Assembly: GCA_002449695.1 (NCBI GenBank)
Contig: DJXI01000003.1
Location: forward strand, 2,143 to 34,565
Reading direction: 5' to 3'
DNA: 32,423 bases
Source of the DNA: Verrucomicrobia bacterium UBA7008
GTDB taxonomy: Bacteria > Verrucomicrobiota > Kiritimatiellia > RFP12 > UBA1067
The position numbers were made by a program, and so were the translations under genes. Below are positions 7,601 to 15,135 of the stretch, piece by piece. Every line of letters starts with the position of its first letter. The first letter of the stretch is position 1. The notes under the pieces are model-generated. The model saw nothing but the letters and a program-made list of their open reading frames with translations. It was not told the DNA's origin and did not search any database.

Positions 7601-8926
7601 TTAGTTCTTCGGCCAGAATTCGTCTGTCATCTTCGACGGGATGCCGACTTCGCCGCGGTCGAAGCATTCCGCGAGAATCTTCCAGCCGAGGTCGAGCGCA
7701 TCGATGAGGTCGATGTTGACCGACAGGTCCATCATCTCCTTCTCGAAGAGCGCGCCGTACTTCAGCAGCTTCTGATCCCAGTCGCTCATCCGGAAGCCCA
7801 TCGACTGCTTCTCGATCGTCTCCTTGTACTGCGCGTAGAGCTTGATCATCGCGTCCATGATGGTGCGGTGGTCCTTGCGCGTCTTGTTGTCGGGATCGTT
7901 CGGGTTGCCCTTGTTGACCTGCTGCTTGAGGCGCGAGAGCGAGCCGAACGGCTCGATGCGCCCGTTGCGCAGGTAGAACTGGCCCTCGGTGATGTAGCCG
8001 GTGTTGTCGGGGACGGGGTGCGTGACGTCGTCGCCCGGCATCGTCGTCACCGCCAGGATCGTGATCGAGCCCGCGCCGTCGAAGTCGACCGCCTTTTCAT
8101 AGCGCGAGGCGAGCTGCGAGTAGAGGTCGCCGGGATAGCCGCGGTTCGACGGAATCTGCTCCATCGTGATGGCGATCTCCTTCATCGCGTCGGCGAAGCT
8201 CGTCATGTCCGTCAGCAGCACGAGCACGTCCTTGCCCTCCAGCGCGAACTTCTCCGCGACCGCGAGCGAGACGTCCGGCACGAGCATGCACTCCACCGTC
8301 GGGTCCGCCGCCGTGTGGACGAACATGACCGTCTTGGCGAGCGCGCCCGACTTGTCGAGCGTCGAGCGGAACTTCAGGTATTCGTCGTACTTGAGGCCCA
8401 TGCCGCCGATGATGATCACGTCCGAGTCAGCCTGGAGCGCGATGCGCGCGAGGAGCTCGTTGTACGGCTCGCCCGCCCGCGCGAAGATCGGCAGCTTCTG
8501 ACTGACGACGAGCGAGTTGAAGAGGTCGATCATCGGAATGTTCGTCTTCACCATCCGGTGCGGCATGATGCGCCGGGCCGGGTTCACCGACGGCTGGCCG
8601 ATCGGCGAGGGATTCTCGGTGATGGCCGGGCCGCCGTCGCGCGGCACGCCCGCGCCCGTGAACGCGCGCCCGAGCAGATCCTGCGAGAAGGGGATCTTCA
8701 TCGTCTCGCCGAGGAAGCGGACCTTCGCCGCCGTGTCGACGCCGCGCGCGCCCGCGAAGATCTGGAGCGTCACGTTCGGGCCGTCGAGCTTGATGACCTG
8801 CGCGAGCGACGTGCCGGCGCGGCTTTCGACTTCCGCGACCTCGCCATACTTGACGCCTTCGGCGCGCAGGGTGGCGATCGAACCCGACAGGGCGTCGATC
8901 TTGTGGTAGACTTTATTGTTAAACAT
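7601..8926 (-). CDS. ntpB: V/A-type ATP synthase subunit B
   Basis: A 441-residue non-catalytic nucleotide-binding subunit of the V1/A1 head. Diagnostic stretches are [75 protein letters not shown] and [24 protein letters not shown]. No Walker A motif is present, as expected for B. An AGGAGG Shine-Dalgarno lies within the 3' end of subunit A, and the two genes overlap by 8 nt (ATGTTTAA). Subunit D normally follows in bacterial V-ATPase operons; here ftsH follows directly. Confidence 0.97.
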   Translation of the reverse strand: MFNNKVYHKIDALSGSIATLRAEGVKYGEVAEVESRAGTSLAQVIKLDGPNVTLQIFAGARGVDTAAKVRFLGETMKIPFSQDLLGRAFTGAGVPRDGGPAITENPSPIGQPSVNPARRIMPHRMVKTNIPMIDLFNSLVVSQKLPIFARAGEPYNELLARIALQADSDVIIIGGMGLKYDEYLKFRSTLDKSGALAKTVMFVHTAADPTVECMLVPDVSLAVAEKFALEGKDVLVLLTDMTSFADAMKEIAITMEQIPSNRGYPGDLYSQLASRYEKAVDFDGAGSITILAVTTMPGDDVTHPVPDNTGYITEGQFYLRNGRIEPFGSLSRLKQQVNKGNPNDPDNKTRKDHRTIMDAMIKLYAQYKETIEKQSMGFRMSDWDQKLLKYGALFEKEMMDLSVNIDLIDALDLGWKILAECFDRGEVGIPSKMTDEFWPKN

Positions 8927-10685
8927 GGGCGGCCTCCTCGATCTTCTTCACGAGCGTTGTCTGGATGGCGTTGAACTCGTCGGACCGGAACTTCTTGTCG
9001 TTCCAGTCGATGAACGTCTGCTGCAGATCCATGAAGAACTTGCGCATCGCGGGCTTTTCCGAAATCGCGTACTCGGTCAGCAGCGCCTTCTCCACGACGT
9101 CGAACATCACCTTCTGGCGCTCGACGGGCGTCGTCGCGTCCGATTCCGAGAACGCGTTCTGCTGGAGGTAGACGGCGTCGAGGAACTCGGCCTTGAGGTA
9201 GGTCGTGAAGTCAGCCAGGCTCGTGCCTTCCTCGCCGACGACCTTCATCATCTGGCCGACCTCGTTGCCCTTGCGCAGGATCGCGCGCGCCTTTTCGACC
9301 TTCGCCTGCTCGATGACGCTGTTGTAGTGGCTCCAGGAGTCGAGCGGGTCGATCGCCGGATAGCGGCGCGCATCCGAACGCGCGCGGCTGAGGCCGTGGA
9401 AGCCGCCGACGACCTTCAGTGTCGCCTGCGTCACGGGCTCGTCGAAGTTGCCGCCCGCCGGGCTGACCGTGCCGCCGATCGTCACCGAGCCCGTCGAGCC
9501 GTCTTTCAGGCGCACGCGGCCCGCGCGCTCGTAGAACGCCGCGATGCGGCTTTCGAGATACGCCGGGAACGCCTCCTCGCCGGGGATCTCCTCCAGGCGG
9601 CCCGAAAGCTCGCGCATCGCCTGCGCCCAGCGCGAGGTCGAGTCCGCGAGGACGAGCACGTTGAGGCCCTGCTGGCGGAAGTATTCGGCGAGCGTCACCG
9701 CCGTGTACACCGACGCCTCGCGGCTCGCGACCGGCATCGACGACGTGTTGCAGATGATGATCGTACGCTTCATGAGCGACTGGCCCGTCTTCGGATCGGT
9801 GATCTCGGGGAACTCCTTCAGCGTCTCCACGACCTCGCCCGCGCGCTCGCCGCACGCGGCGGAGATGACGATGTCCACCTTCGAGTAGCGCGCCGTCGTC
9901 TGCGAGAGCACCGTCTTGCCCGCGCCGAAGGGGCCGGGGATGCAGTAGGTGCCGCCCACCGCCACGGGGAAGAAGGTGTCGATCGTGCGGACGGTCGTCT
10001 CGAGCGTCTCCGTCGGCTCCAGGCGCTCCGTGAAGCACTTGATCGGCACCTTGACCGGCCAGCGCTGCATCATCTGCATCTTGACGTCGTTTCCGTTCGC
10101 GTCCGTCAGCGTCGCGATGTCCTCCGTCACGGTGTAGTCGCCCGCCGGCGCGAGCGACTTGATCGTGTAGACGCCCTTGAGCGCGAAGGGAACCATGATC
10201 TTGTGGCCCGGCATCGTCTTGTTGTCGAAGATGCCTTCCGACACCCAGCCGACCGCCTCGCCCGCGCTGACGCGCTCGCCCACCTTCGCCGTCGGGTGGA
10301 AGTCCCACTTCCGGTCGCGCGGGAGGCCCGGCAGGTACATGCCGCGCTGGAGGAAGTAGCCCGCGTCCTTCGAGATCTTCGCCGCTTCCTTTGCGAGCTC
10401 GGCAAGCGGGTTCTGGAGGCCGTCGTAGACCTGCGCCAGCATGCCGGGCCCCAGTTCCGCCGCGAGCAGCTCGCCCGTGAACTCCACCGTGTCGTCCACC
10501 ATCAGGTCGGTGGTGGCCTCGAACACCTGCATGTCGCAGCGGCGGCCGCGCACGCGCACGATCTCCGCCATCAGCCGCTTGCCTCCGAGCACGGCGTAGC
10601 CGACCTCGTTCTGGGCGACCGCCCCGTCAAAGGCGACGGTGATCATGTTGCCGTTCACCGTCACAATCTTTCCCGTTGTCGTCAT
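8919..10685 (-). CDS. ntpA: V/A-type ATP synthase catalytic subunit A
   Basis: The 588-residue catalytic subunit hydrolyses or makes ATP at the A/B interfaces. Walker A is GPFGAGKT (251-258); the non-homologous insert typical of V/A-type A subunits lies around residues 110-190 ([18 protein letters not shown]). Further hallmarks are [81 protein letters not shown] and the late [28 protein letters not shown] at 10685 gives the family N-terminus [13 protein letters not shown]; the open frame upstream encodes nothing similar. It overlaps the DUF2764 gene by 4 nt (ATGA). I cannot tell from these subunits whether protons or sodium are the coupling ion. Confidence 0.98.
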   Translation of the reverse strand: MTTTGKIVTVNGNMITVAFDGAVAQNEVGYAVLGGKRLMAEIVRVRGRRCDMQVFEATTDLMVDDTVEFTGELLAAELGPGMLAQVYDGLQNPLAELAKEAAKISKDAGYFLQRGMYLPGLPRDRKWDFHPTAKVGERVSAGEAVGWVSEGIFDNKTMPGHKIMVPFALKGVYTIKSLAPAGDYTVTEDIATLTDANGNDVKMQMMQRWPVKVPIKCFTERLEPTETLETTVRTIDTFFPVAVGGTYCIPGPFGAGKTVLSQTTARYSKVDIVISAACGERAGEVVETLKEFPEITDPKTGQSLMKRTIIICNTSSMPVASREASVYTAVTLAEYFRQQGLNVLVLADSTSRWAQAMRELSGRLEEIPGEEAFPAYLESRIAAFYERAGRVRLKDGSTGSVTIGGTVSPAGGNFDEPVTQATLKVVGGFHGLSRARSDARRYPAIDPLDSWSHYNSVIEQAKVEKARAILRKGNEVGQMMKVVGEEGTSLADFTTYLKAEFLDAVYLQQNAFSESDATTPVERQKVMFDVVEKALLTEYAISEKPAMRKFFMDLQQTFIDWNDKKFRSDEFNAIQTTLVKKIEEAAHV

Positions 10686-11134
10686 ATCTTCGTCTCCGCT
10701 GTCAGTCTGTCGAAAGCGGCGTTGCCGGCTTCCGCTGAAATTTTCGTTCGCTTCAAGGCGATCTTGAGGCGCACCGCGTACGTCGCAAGCGCGCCGGCGC
10801 CCAGCGGGCTTTCGGGCGGCGTCAGTTCGCCGGCCGCATCCCACCAGACCTTGTCGAGAAGGGCGTCGCGCCGGGCCACGTCCTTTTCCTGGAACGCCGC
10901 GAGGACGCGGTTCTTCCAGTAGACGCTGCAGCCGTCCGCCGCGCGCTTCCATTTCGCGCCGCCGCGCGCCTCGGCCACCGCGTTCCTGAGCTGCGTCTCC
11001 AGATCCTGCCAGCGCGCACGGAGGATCCCGTCGGCGGCGGTGCCGGCCAGCGCGTCGAACGCGTCCTGCGTCAGGGGCGCGGGCTGGTCGAACGCGAGGG
11101 CCGGCAGGCTGGAAACGATGTAATCGGTCGTCAT
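10682..11134 (-). CDS. DUF2764 family V-ATPase-associated protein
   Basis: A 150-residue protein starting MTTDYIVSSLPALAFDQPAPLT, the N-terminal pattern (YYxVxSLPxLxF) of DUF2764 proteins. These are encoded between subunits E and A in the V-ATPase operons of Bacteroidetes, spirochaetes and chlamydiae. Position suggests a structural or assembly role, perhaps a divergent counterpart of the missing subunit C; that is inference. A Trp/Arg-rich centre (RARWQDLETQLRNAVAEARGGAKWKR) follows. The ATG at 11134 is 11 nt after the subunit E stop, and its TGA overlaps the subunit A start. Family assignment rests on the N-terminus and the operon slot. Confidence 0.75.
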   Translation of the reverse strand: MTTDYIVSSLPALAFDQPAPLTQDAFDALAGTAADGILRARWQDLETQLRNAVAEARGGAKWKRAADGCSVYWKNRVLAAFQEKDVARRDALLDKVWWDAAGELTPPESPLGAGALATYAVRLKIALKRTKISAEAGNAAFDRLTAETKI

Positions 11135-11145
11135 CGCGTCGGGCT

Positions 11146-11718
11146 TTACTTGACGAGCTTCGCGAGGTCGGGACGGAGACGCCGGGCGAGCTCCGCCGCG
11201 ATGACGTCGCCCGTGAAGGCGTGTTCGACGCGGCCGCCGTCGAGCTTGACGGAGAATCCCGTGCCGAGCGCTTCGTCGAGCGTCACCTGGACGGTGCCGC
11301 GCGCGGCGAGCTGCGCCTTGAGCGCGGCCACGAGCCGGTCGCTCGCAAGGCTCACCTCCGCTTCGCCCGCGACGGCCTTGACGGCGTCGGCGACGAGCGC
11401 GGAAACGGTCTTTTCGTCCGCGAGCGCCTTGTCGACATCCTGGGCGAGAACGCGCTCCAGAAGGCGCGTGACGGCGCCCTGGACCTCGAGCACGGTGTCG
11501 CGCGCGGCCTGCTGGACCGTCTGGGCGGCCCGCGCGGCGTAGTCGGCGGCGGCCGTCTCGGCCTCGGCCTTCGCCTTCGCGGCGGCCGCGTTCGCGTCCT
11601 TGACGATCGCGGCGGCCTGGGCCTTGGCGTCGGCAATGATCCTGGCGGCTTCGGACTGCGCCTTTTCGACGCCCTCGCGGTTGATTTTCTCGAGCAGGCT
11701 CTGTAGATTTTCTGACAT
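11146..11718 (-). CDS. ntpE: V/A-type ATP synthase subunit E (peripheral stalk)
   Basis: A 190-residue protein beginning MSENLQSLLEKINREGVEKAQSEAARIIADAKAQAA, the long Ala/Glu/Lys coiled coil (about residues 5-85) typical of subunit E. A globular C-terminal part (about 95-190) includes VSLASDRLVAALKAQLAARG and FSVKLDGGRVEHAFTGDVIAAELARRLRPDLAKLV, which in this family binds the top of the A/B head. Subunit E with its partner forms the stator that holds the head against rotation. ATG 11718 is chosen because GGAGAAG lies just upstream; a longer in-frame start would be the TTG at 11733, which contains that Shine-Dalgarno. It is the first gene of the operon. Confidence 0.92.
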   Translation of the reverse strand: MSENLQSLLEKINREGVEKAQSEAARIIADAKAQAAAIVKDANAAAAKAKAEAETAAADYAARAAQTVQQAARDTVLEVQGAVTRLLERVLAQDVDKALADEKTVSALVADAVKAVAGEAEVSLASDRLVAALKAQLAARGTVQVTLDEALGTGFSVKLDGGRVEHAFTGDVIAAELARRLRPDLAKLVK

Positions 11719-11745
11719 AGAATTCTTCTCCAAGTGTTAAGCGCA

Positions 11746-11774
11746 AGTATATCCTTTTATCCCCCCAAAGTCAA
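11746..11774 (-). promoter_or_regulatory. Sigma70-type promoter of the V-ATPase-ftsH-cdaA operon
   Basis: Reading the minus strand: -35 TTGACT (11774-11769), a 17-nt spacer containing a G6 run, and -10 TATACT (11751-11746). The predicted start is near 11739, leaving a leader of about 20 nt with GGAGAAG before subunit E. Near-consensus sequence and ideal spacing make this the strongest promoter in the window. Confidence 0.85.
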
Positions 11775-11810
11775 TGGCAAATGTTGGCGTGCCGGGGCGT
11801 GCCGGCGCGG

Positions 11811-11840
11811 TTGACAAGGCGCGCCGAGATATGGTATCAT
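11811..11840 (+). promoter_or_regulatory. Promoter of the glycan biosynthesis locus
   Basis: TTGACA (11811-11816), an 18-nt spacer and TATCAT (11835-11840) on the + strand, 27 nt before the first glycosyltransferase-like gene. It diverges from the V-ATPase promoter, with 36 bases between the two -35 boxes. Confidence 0.7.
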
Positions 11841-11867
11841 TCGTCGCAGGAACATAGGGATTTCACG

Positions 11868-12704
11868 ATGCGTCAGACGGAAAAAAAGACTCGCAACGGC
11901 GACTGCACGGTTCTGGTCTGTTCGTGCGACAGGTACGCGGACCTGCTGCCGCCGTTCGCCGCGCTGTGGCGGAAGTTCTGGCCGGACTGTCCCTTCGAGG
12001 TCGTGCTGGTCACCGAAACCGCGCCGGACGATCCGCTCTGCTTCGATCGCGTCTTGACCAATCCCGTGGGCGAGACCTGGTGCCGGATGCTGGTCGCGGC
12101 GCTGCGGCAGGTCGAAACGCCGTACGTGATGCTGCTGATGGACGATTATTTCCTGACGCAGACGGTCGAGACGGCGCGGATCGCCCGGCGGCTGGACGAC
12201 CTGAAGCGCCTGGGCGGCGGCAATTTGCGGCTCATTCCCAATCCGCCGGTCGGGCGGGCGCGCGCCGTGCGGCTGGAAGGGGAGGACAACCTGTTCCGGT
12301 ACCGGCCGCAGACGGCCTACTGCGTCGCGACGCAGGCGGGGTTCTGGCGGCGCGATTATCTGTGCCGCCTGGCGGAACGGCAGCGGTCGGCGTGGGAGTT
12401 CGAGCGCTGCGGCTCGTTCGATCCGCTGACGGCGGAGCGGCCCATTCTGGTGACGGGCGCGAAGGAGTTTCCGTTCGTGGACGCGGTGCACAAGGGCTAC
12501 TGGGAAACGTTCGGGCTCGCGGCCTGCCGTGCGGCGGGGATCGACACGCGGGGCTTCACGCGCACGCGGCCGCCGCTGAAGGTGCGGCTGGTCGAGGGGG
12601 TGAAGGCGATTGTTTTCGCGCTCGTGCCGATGACGCTCCTCGTCCGGTTCCAGAACCGCTTCGCGCTCGGCGCCACATCGACCCCGGCGGCGGGAGGCAA
12701 ATGA
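11868..12704 (+). CDS. GT-A-like glycosyltransferase (putative)
   Basis: A 278-residue protein. It opens with a beta-strand and loop (CTVLVCSCDRYADLLPPFAALW), continues FEVVLVTETAPDD, and has a DxD-like metal site in PYVMLLMDDYFL (about residues 85-96). This order resembles GT-A nucleotide-sugar transferases, but I do not recognise the exact family or substrate. The last 35 residues include a hydrophobic stretch (VKAIVFALVPMTLLVRF) that could associate with the membrane. ATG 11868 has AGGGA upstream; the in-frame extension to 11781 runs through the promoter. Its stop overlaps the next gene by 4 nt. Base composition here is still GC-rich, like the chromosome. Confidence 0.7.
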   Translation: MRQTEKKTRNGDCTVLVCSCDRYADLLPPFAALWRKFWPDCPFEVVLVTETAPDDPLCFDRVLTNPVGETWCRMLVAALRQVETPYVMLLMDDYFLTQTVETARIARRLDDLKRLGGGNLRLIPNPPVGRARAVRLEGEDNLFRYRPQTAYCVATQAGFWRRDYLCRLAERQRSAWEFERCGSFDPLTAERPILVTGAKEFPFVDAVHKGYWETFGLAACRAAGIDTRGFTRTRPPLKVRLVEGVKAIVFALVPMTLLVRFQNRFALGATSTPAAGGK

Positions 12705-13954
12705 GGGCGCTGTTTGATCTCATTGCCAAGGTGCGCATCTGGGGTGTGCCCGGCATCTTGTCGTTCGTCCGGCGAACGATCAAAGAGCGCATCGACCGGC
12801 GCATCCTGCGCAGGTTGCATCTGGCCAGCCGTGTCGCGCGTCCGCTGCGCGGCATCACGGTCGTCGGCACTCTTACGGAACGTTCAGGGCTCAGCAAGAC
12901 ACTGCGGGATTTTGTCTGGAGCCTGAAGGAGTCCGGTATCCCCGTTCAGACGTATGACACGACAGGAACTCCGCAGATACCGGCTGCCGATCGCGACGGG
13001 CTCGTCACGCCGTCCAGCGAGTTTGACCTCCATCGCTACACGCATATCGTTCTGATGTACCGTTCGCCTCTGACGAAAGAGATGACAGCTGGCCATGCGG
13101 TGGGTCGCATCGCTTTTCACGACAGTGCGCACGGCATTCACAGGACGATGCCATTTCTGCGAGATTCGGGAGATGACATCATCGCCATGAGCGATTTCAA
13201 CGCTGCGTATTTCGTCACGGCGTTCTCCGATCAGCGCGTCTGGAAAATCACCTATCCGTTCAGGTTCAGGCTGGGGACTGCCACGCCACGGGAAGAGCTT
13301 CGCCGAAAATACGGCATGGGGCCGGACGATTTTGTCGTATTTTTCAATTTCGACTTTGGCTCCTACTATCGCAAAAACATTCCGGCCGCCTTGACGGCTT
13401 TTGCACGGGCCTTCAAAGGTGAGGCTGCCGCGAAACTCCTCTTCAAGACCAAAGCCGCCAGGGCGAACAAGAGACAAGTGGCGGAAATGACGGCCAAAGT
13501 CCGGGAACTGGGCATCGGCAGCCAGTTCATCCATATTCCCGATTACCTTCCGCGAGCCGATCTGGATGGCCTGACGGGCGCGAGCGACGTGTATCTTTCG
13601 CTCCACAAGTCCGAGGGCTTTGGCCTGGGTATGGCGGAGGCGATGAGCCAGGGCAAACCGGTTGTGGCCACGAACTGGAGCGCCAATACCGAATTCTGCC
13701 ACGCAGACACCGCATGGTGCATCCCGTTCACGCTGGTACCGATCTTGCCGCATGAGTACCCGCCGGCAATGAAAGAGTGGGCTGAGGCCGATGTCGAAGC
13801 GGCGGCAAAGGCTTTGCGGGAGATTCGTGCCAATCCGGCAGCCGCTGCGCTGCGCGCCGCGCGCGGAGCCGCATTCATGAAAGAACACTTTTCGATTGCG
13901 AATTTCAAGAAGAGCGTCGATGCGTTTCTTGACGGCAAGGGAGGCGGCTCGTGA
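12701..13954 (+). CDS. Glycosyltransferase family 4-like (GT-B fold)
   Basis: A 417-residue protein with an N-terminal half that binds the acceptor (GITVVGTLTERSGLSKTLRDFVWSLKESGIPV) and a C-terminal GT1/GT4 nucleotide-sugar domain. Markers are FVVFFNFDFGSYYRKNIPAALTAFARAF, LLFKTKAA, FIHIPDYLPRADLDGLTGASDVYLSLHKSEGFGLGMAEAM and GKPVVATNWSANTEF. The E-x7-E motif of retaining GT-B enzymes is visible in SEGFGLGMAEAM. It probably adds a sugar from a nucleotide donor to a growing surface glycan; donor and acceptor are unknown. ATG 12701 overlaps the upstream stop (ATGA) and its own TGA overlaps the following GTG (GTGA). Confidence 0.88.
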   Translation: MRALFDLIAKVRIWGVPGILSFVRRTIKERIDRRILRRLHLASRVARPLRGITVVGTLTERSGLSKTLRDFVWSLKESGIPVQTYDTTGTPQIPAADRDGLVTPSSEFDLHRYTHIVLMYRSPLTKEMTAGHAVGRIAFHDSAHGIHRTMPFLRDSGDDIIAMSDFNAAYFVTAFSDQRVWKITYPFRFRLGTATPREELRRKYGMGPDDFVVFFNFDFGSYYRKNIPAALTAFARAFKGEAAAKLLFKTKAARANKRQVAEMTAKVRELGIGSQFIHIPDYLPRADLDGLTGASDVYLSLHKSEGFGLGMAEAMSQGKPVVATNWSANTEFCHADTAWCIPFTLVPILPHEYPPAMKEWAEADVEAAAKALREIRANPAAAALRAARGAAFMKEHFSIANFKKSVDAFLDGKGGGS

Positions 13955-15135
13955 AACGGCAGATCAACCGCTACCGCCGTTTCACGGGCTGGGATTACGC
14001 GAAAGGAGCATCGCTCTTCATCACGATCGCGACGGCGCCGCGGCGGCCGCTGTTCGGCACAATCACGGGCGGCCGGATGGTGCGCTCGCCGCTGGGTGAG
14101 AAGGTCGCCGAGGCGCTTGAGGCGCTGCCGCGGCTCAATCCGGGGCTTCGGCTCTTCGGCCGGGTCGTCATGCCTGATCACGTGCACTTCAACTGCGCGC
14201 TCGCGCCGGGGCTCGACGCGCCGCTCAAGGTGCTGGGCGGTGCGATCAGGCGGTTTAAGAACTATACAACCAAGTTAGCCAAACATAGTTTGGAATTGGC
14301 CGAACGCAGTTCGGAGTTGGCCGAACACAGTTCGGCCATCAAATCTGGGGCAACCGAGCCTGCTGTCCAAAATAGATTTGATGGCCAAACTGCGTTTGGC
14401 CAATCCACCACCCTCTGGCAGCAGGGCTACCACGACTATCTGCTCCTCTCCCGCGCGATGATCGATGCGACGGAGCGCTACATCGCCTACAACCCGCTGA
14501 AGTGGGAGCTGATGTACGGCGCGGGCGGCGCGCTGCGGGTTGTGGAGCCGCTTTCTTCGCCGCGCCTCGACCTCGGCGACTACTGGAAGGGCGCGGGCAA
14601 TCTGGCGCTTCTTGACGGCTCTTTGCCGATGGTTTCACTTCGCGTTTCGCGCGAGGTCGCGGCGCCCGAGGCGATCACCCGCGTCGTCGCGCGCATGGAG
14701 AGCGCGGTGGAGAAGGGGTATGTGATCATCAGCGGCTTTATCTCGAAGGGCGAGCAGGCGGTGCGCGATCGGCTCGTCGCGCGAAAAGACGCGAAGTTCA
14801 TCCGCCTCCTGCCCTCGTGCATACCGAACCGCCGCTTCAGGCCGGAGAGCGTCTACCTTGCGCCGTTCGCCGAAGACCGCTATCTTGAGATCGCGCGCGG
14901 CAACGATGAAACCGAATTCGGCCGCCGCGCCTGCCTCGACCTCAATGACGAGATCATCAAGATCGCGACGGCCGGCGAAGGACTGGCACTCTACTGGAAG
15001 GCGGAAGGGCCGCAGGTTCTGGCGAGAAATGACGCCCGAGATATGCCGGCCGTTCCGCCAAGGTGTGATGACCGCCCTAGATTTGATGGCCGAACTGTGT
15101 TCGGACAACGACCTGATGAAAGAGGGTGGTCATGA
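13951..15135 (+). CDS. REP-associated tyrosine transposase (RAYT) fused to a Rossmann-like C-terminal domain
   Basis: A 394-residue protein in two parts. Residues 1-190 are a Y1-type (TnpA_REP) nuclease: FTGWDYAKGASLFITIAT, an HUH-type pair H77/H79 in VMPDHVHF, then WQQGYHDYLL and Y177 in RYIAYNPLKW, the expected catalytic tyrosine. RAYTs cut and join single-stranded REP palindromes. Residues about 106-152, a loop between the FKNYTTK helix and WQQGYHDY, are encoded by REP-like palindromes; another REP encodes the C-terminus (377-386). Residues about 195-360 form a second domain (VIISGFISKGEQAVRDRL, IRLLPSCIPNRRFRPES, CLDLNDEIIKIA) that resembles DprA/SLOG-type Rossmann proteins by eye. GTG start and TGA stop both overlap neighbouring glycan genes by 4 nt, so it behaves as an operon member. 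It may be domesticated or active. Confidence 0.82.
   Translation: MKRQINRYRRFTGWDYAKGASLFITIATAPRRPLFGTITGGRMVRSPLGEKVAEALEALPRLNPGLRLFGRVVMPDHVHFNCALAPGLDAPLKVLGGAIRRFKNYTTKLAKHSLELAERSSELAEHSSAIKSGATEPAVQNRFDGQTAFGQSTTLWQQGYHDYLLLSRAMIDATERYIAYNPLKWELMYGAGGALRVVEPLSSPRLDLGDYWKGAGNLALLDGSLPMVSLRVSREVAAPEAITRVVARMESAVEKGYVIISGFISKGEQAVRDRLVARKDAKFIRLLPSCIPNRRFRPESVYLAPFAEDRYLEIARGNDETEFGRRACLDLNDEIIKIATAGEGLALYWKAEGPQVLARNDARDMPAVPPRCDDRPRFDGRTVFGQRPDERGWS
14275..14337 (+). repeat. Three tandem 21-bp palindromic units inside the RAYT gene
   Basis: Units start at 14275, 14296 and 14317. Each has a hairpin core with a 3-nt loop: CCAAAC-ATA-GTTTGG, CCGAAC-GCA-GTTCGG and GGCCGAAC-ACA-GTTCGGCC. 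The period is exactly seven codons, so they encode LAKHSLE, LAERSSE and LAEHSSA. Base changes between arms are compensatory (A-T in unit 1, G-C in units 2 and 3), keeping the stems paired. Confidence 0.9.
14317..14403 (+). repeat. Inverted pair of 30-nt REP elements (BIME-like) inside the RAYT gene
   Basis: The left copy (14317-14346) and right copy (14374-14403) are reverse complements of one another apart from compensatory or loop changes, separated by 27 nt. Each has the core GGCCRAAC-N3-GTTYGGCC flanked on one side by the 10-mer AGATTTGATG (or its complement CATCAAATCT). Opposed REPs around a short spacer are the classic BIME arrangement mobilised by RAYTs. Copies and spacer are all multiples of three, so the reading frame stays open. 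Confidence 0.88.
15079..15108 (+). repeat. Third full REP element, at the 3' end of the RAYT gene
   Basis: It starts AGATTTGATGGCCGAAC, followed by TGT and GTTCGGACAA. It differs at one position from the reverse complement of the copy at 14317-14346. It lies in the same orientation and codon phase as the copy at 14374-14403, so both encode RFDG-x-T-x-FGQ. It ends 27 nt before the RAYT stop codon. Confidence 0.88.

Noticed and set aside
5717..8974. A 1085-codon open frame on the + strand over ftsH and subunit B
   Set aside because: It is a complement-frame shadow of GC-rich genes: the protein is Arg/Asp/Leu/Val low-complexity, has no known motif, and the minus-strand genes are unmistakable.
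10682..11746. A single 354-residue fused frame covering the DUF2764 gene and beyond
   Set aside because: The first 204 codons are an out-of-frame reading of subunit E. The real gene starts at ATG 11134, giving the family N-terminus.
14275..14403. CRISPR array
   Set aside because: Units are 21 nt with no spacers, they are inside a coding frame, and there are no cas genes.
13951..15135. Complete IS200/IS605 insertion sequence
   Set aside because: The protein is RAYT-like with a second domain, no TnpB is present, and both ends overlap neighbouring genes instead of being bounded by element ends.
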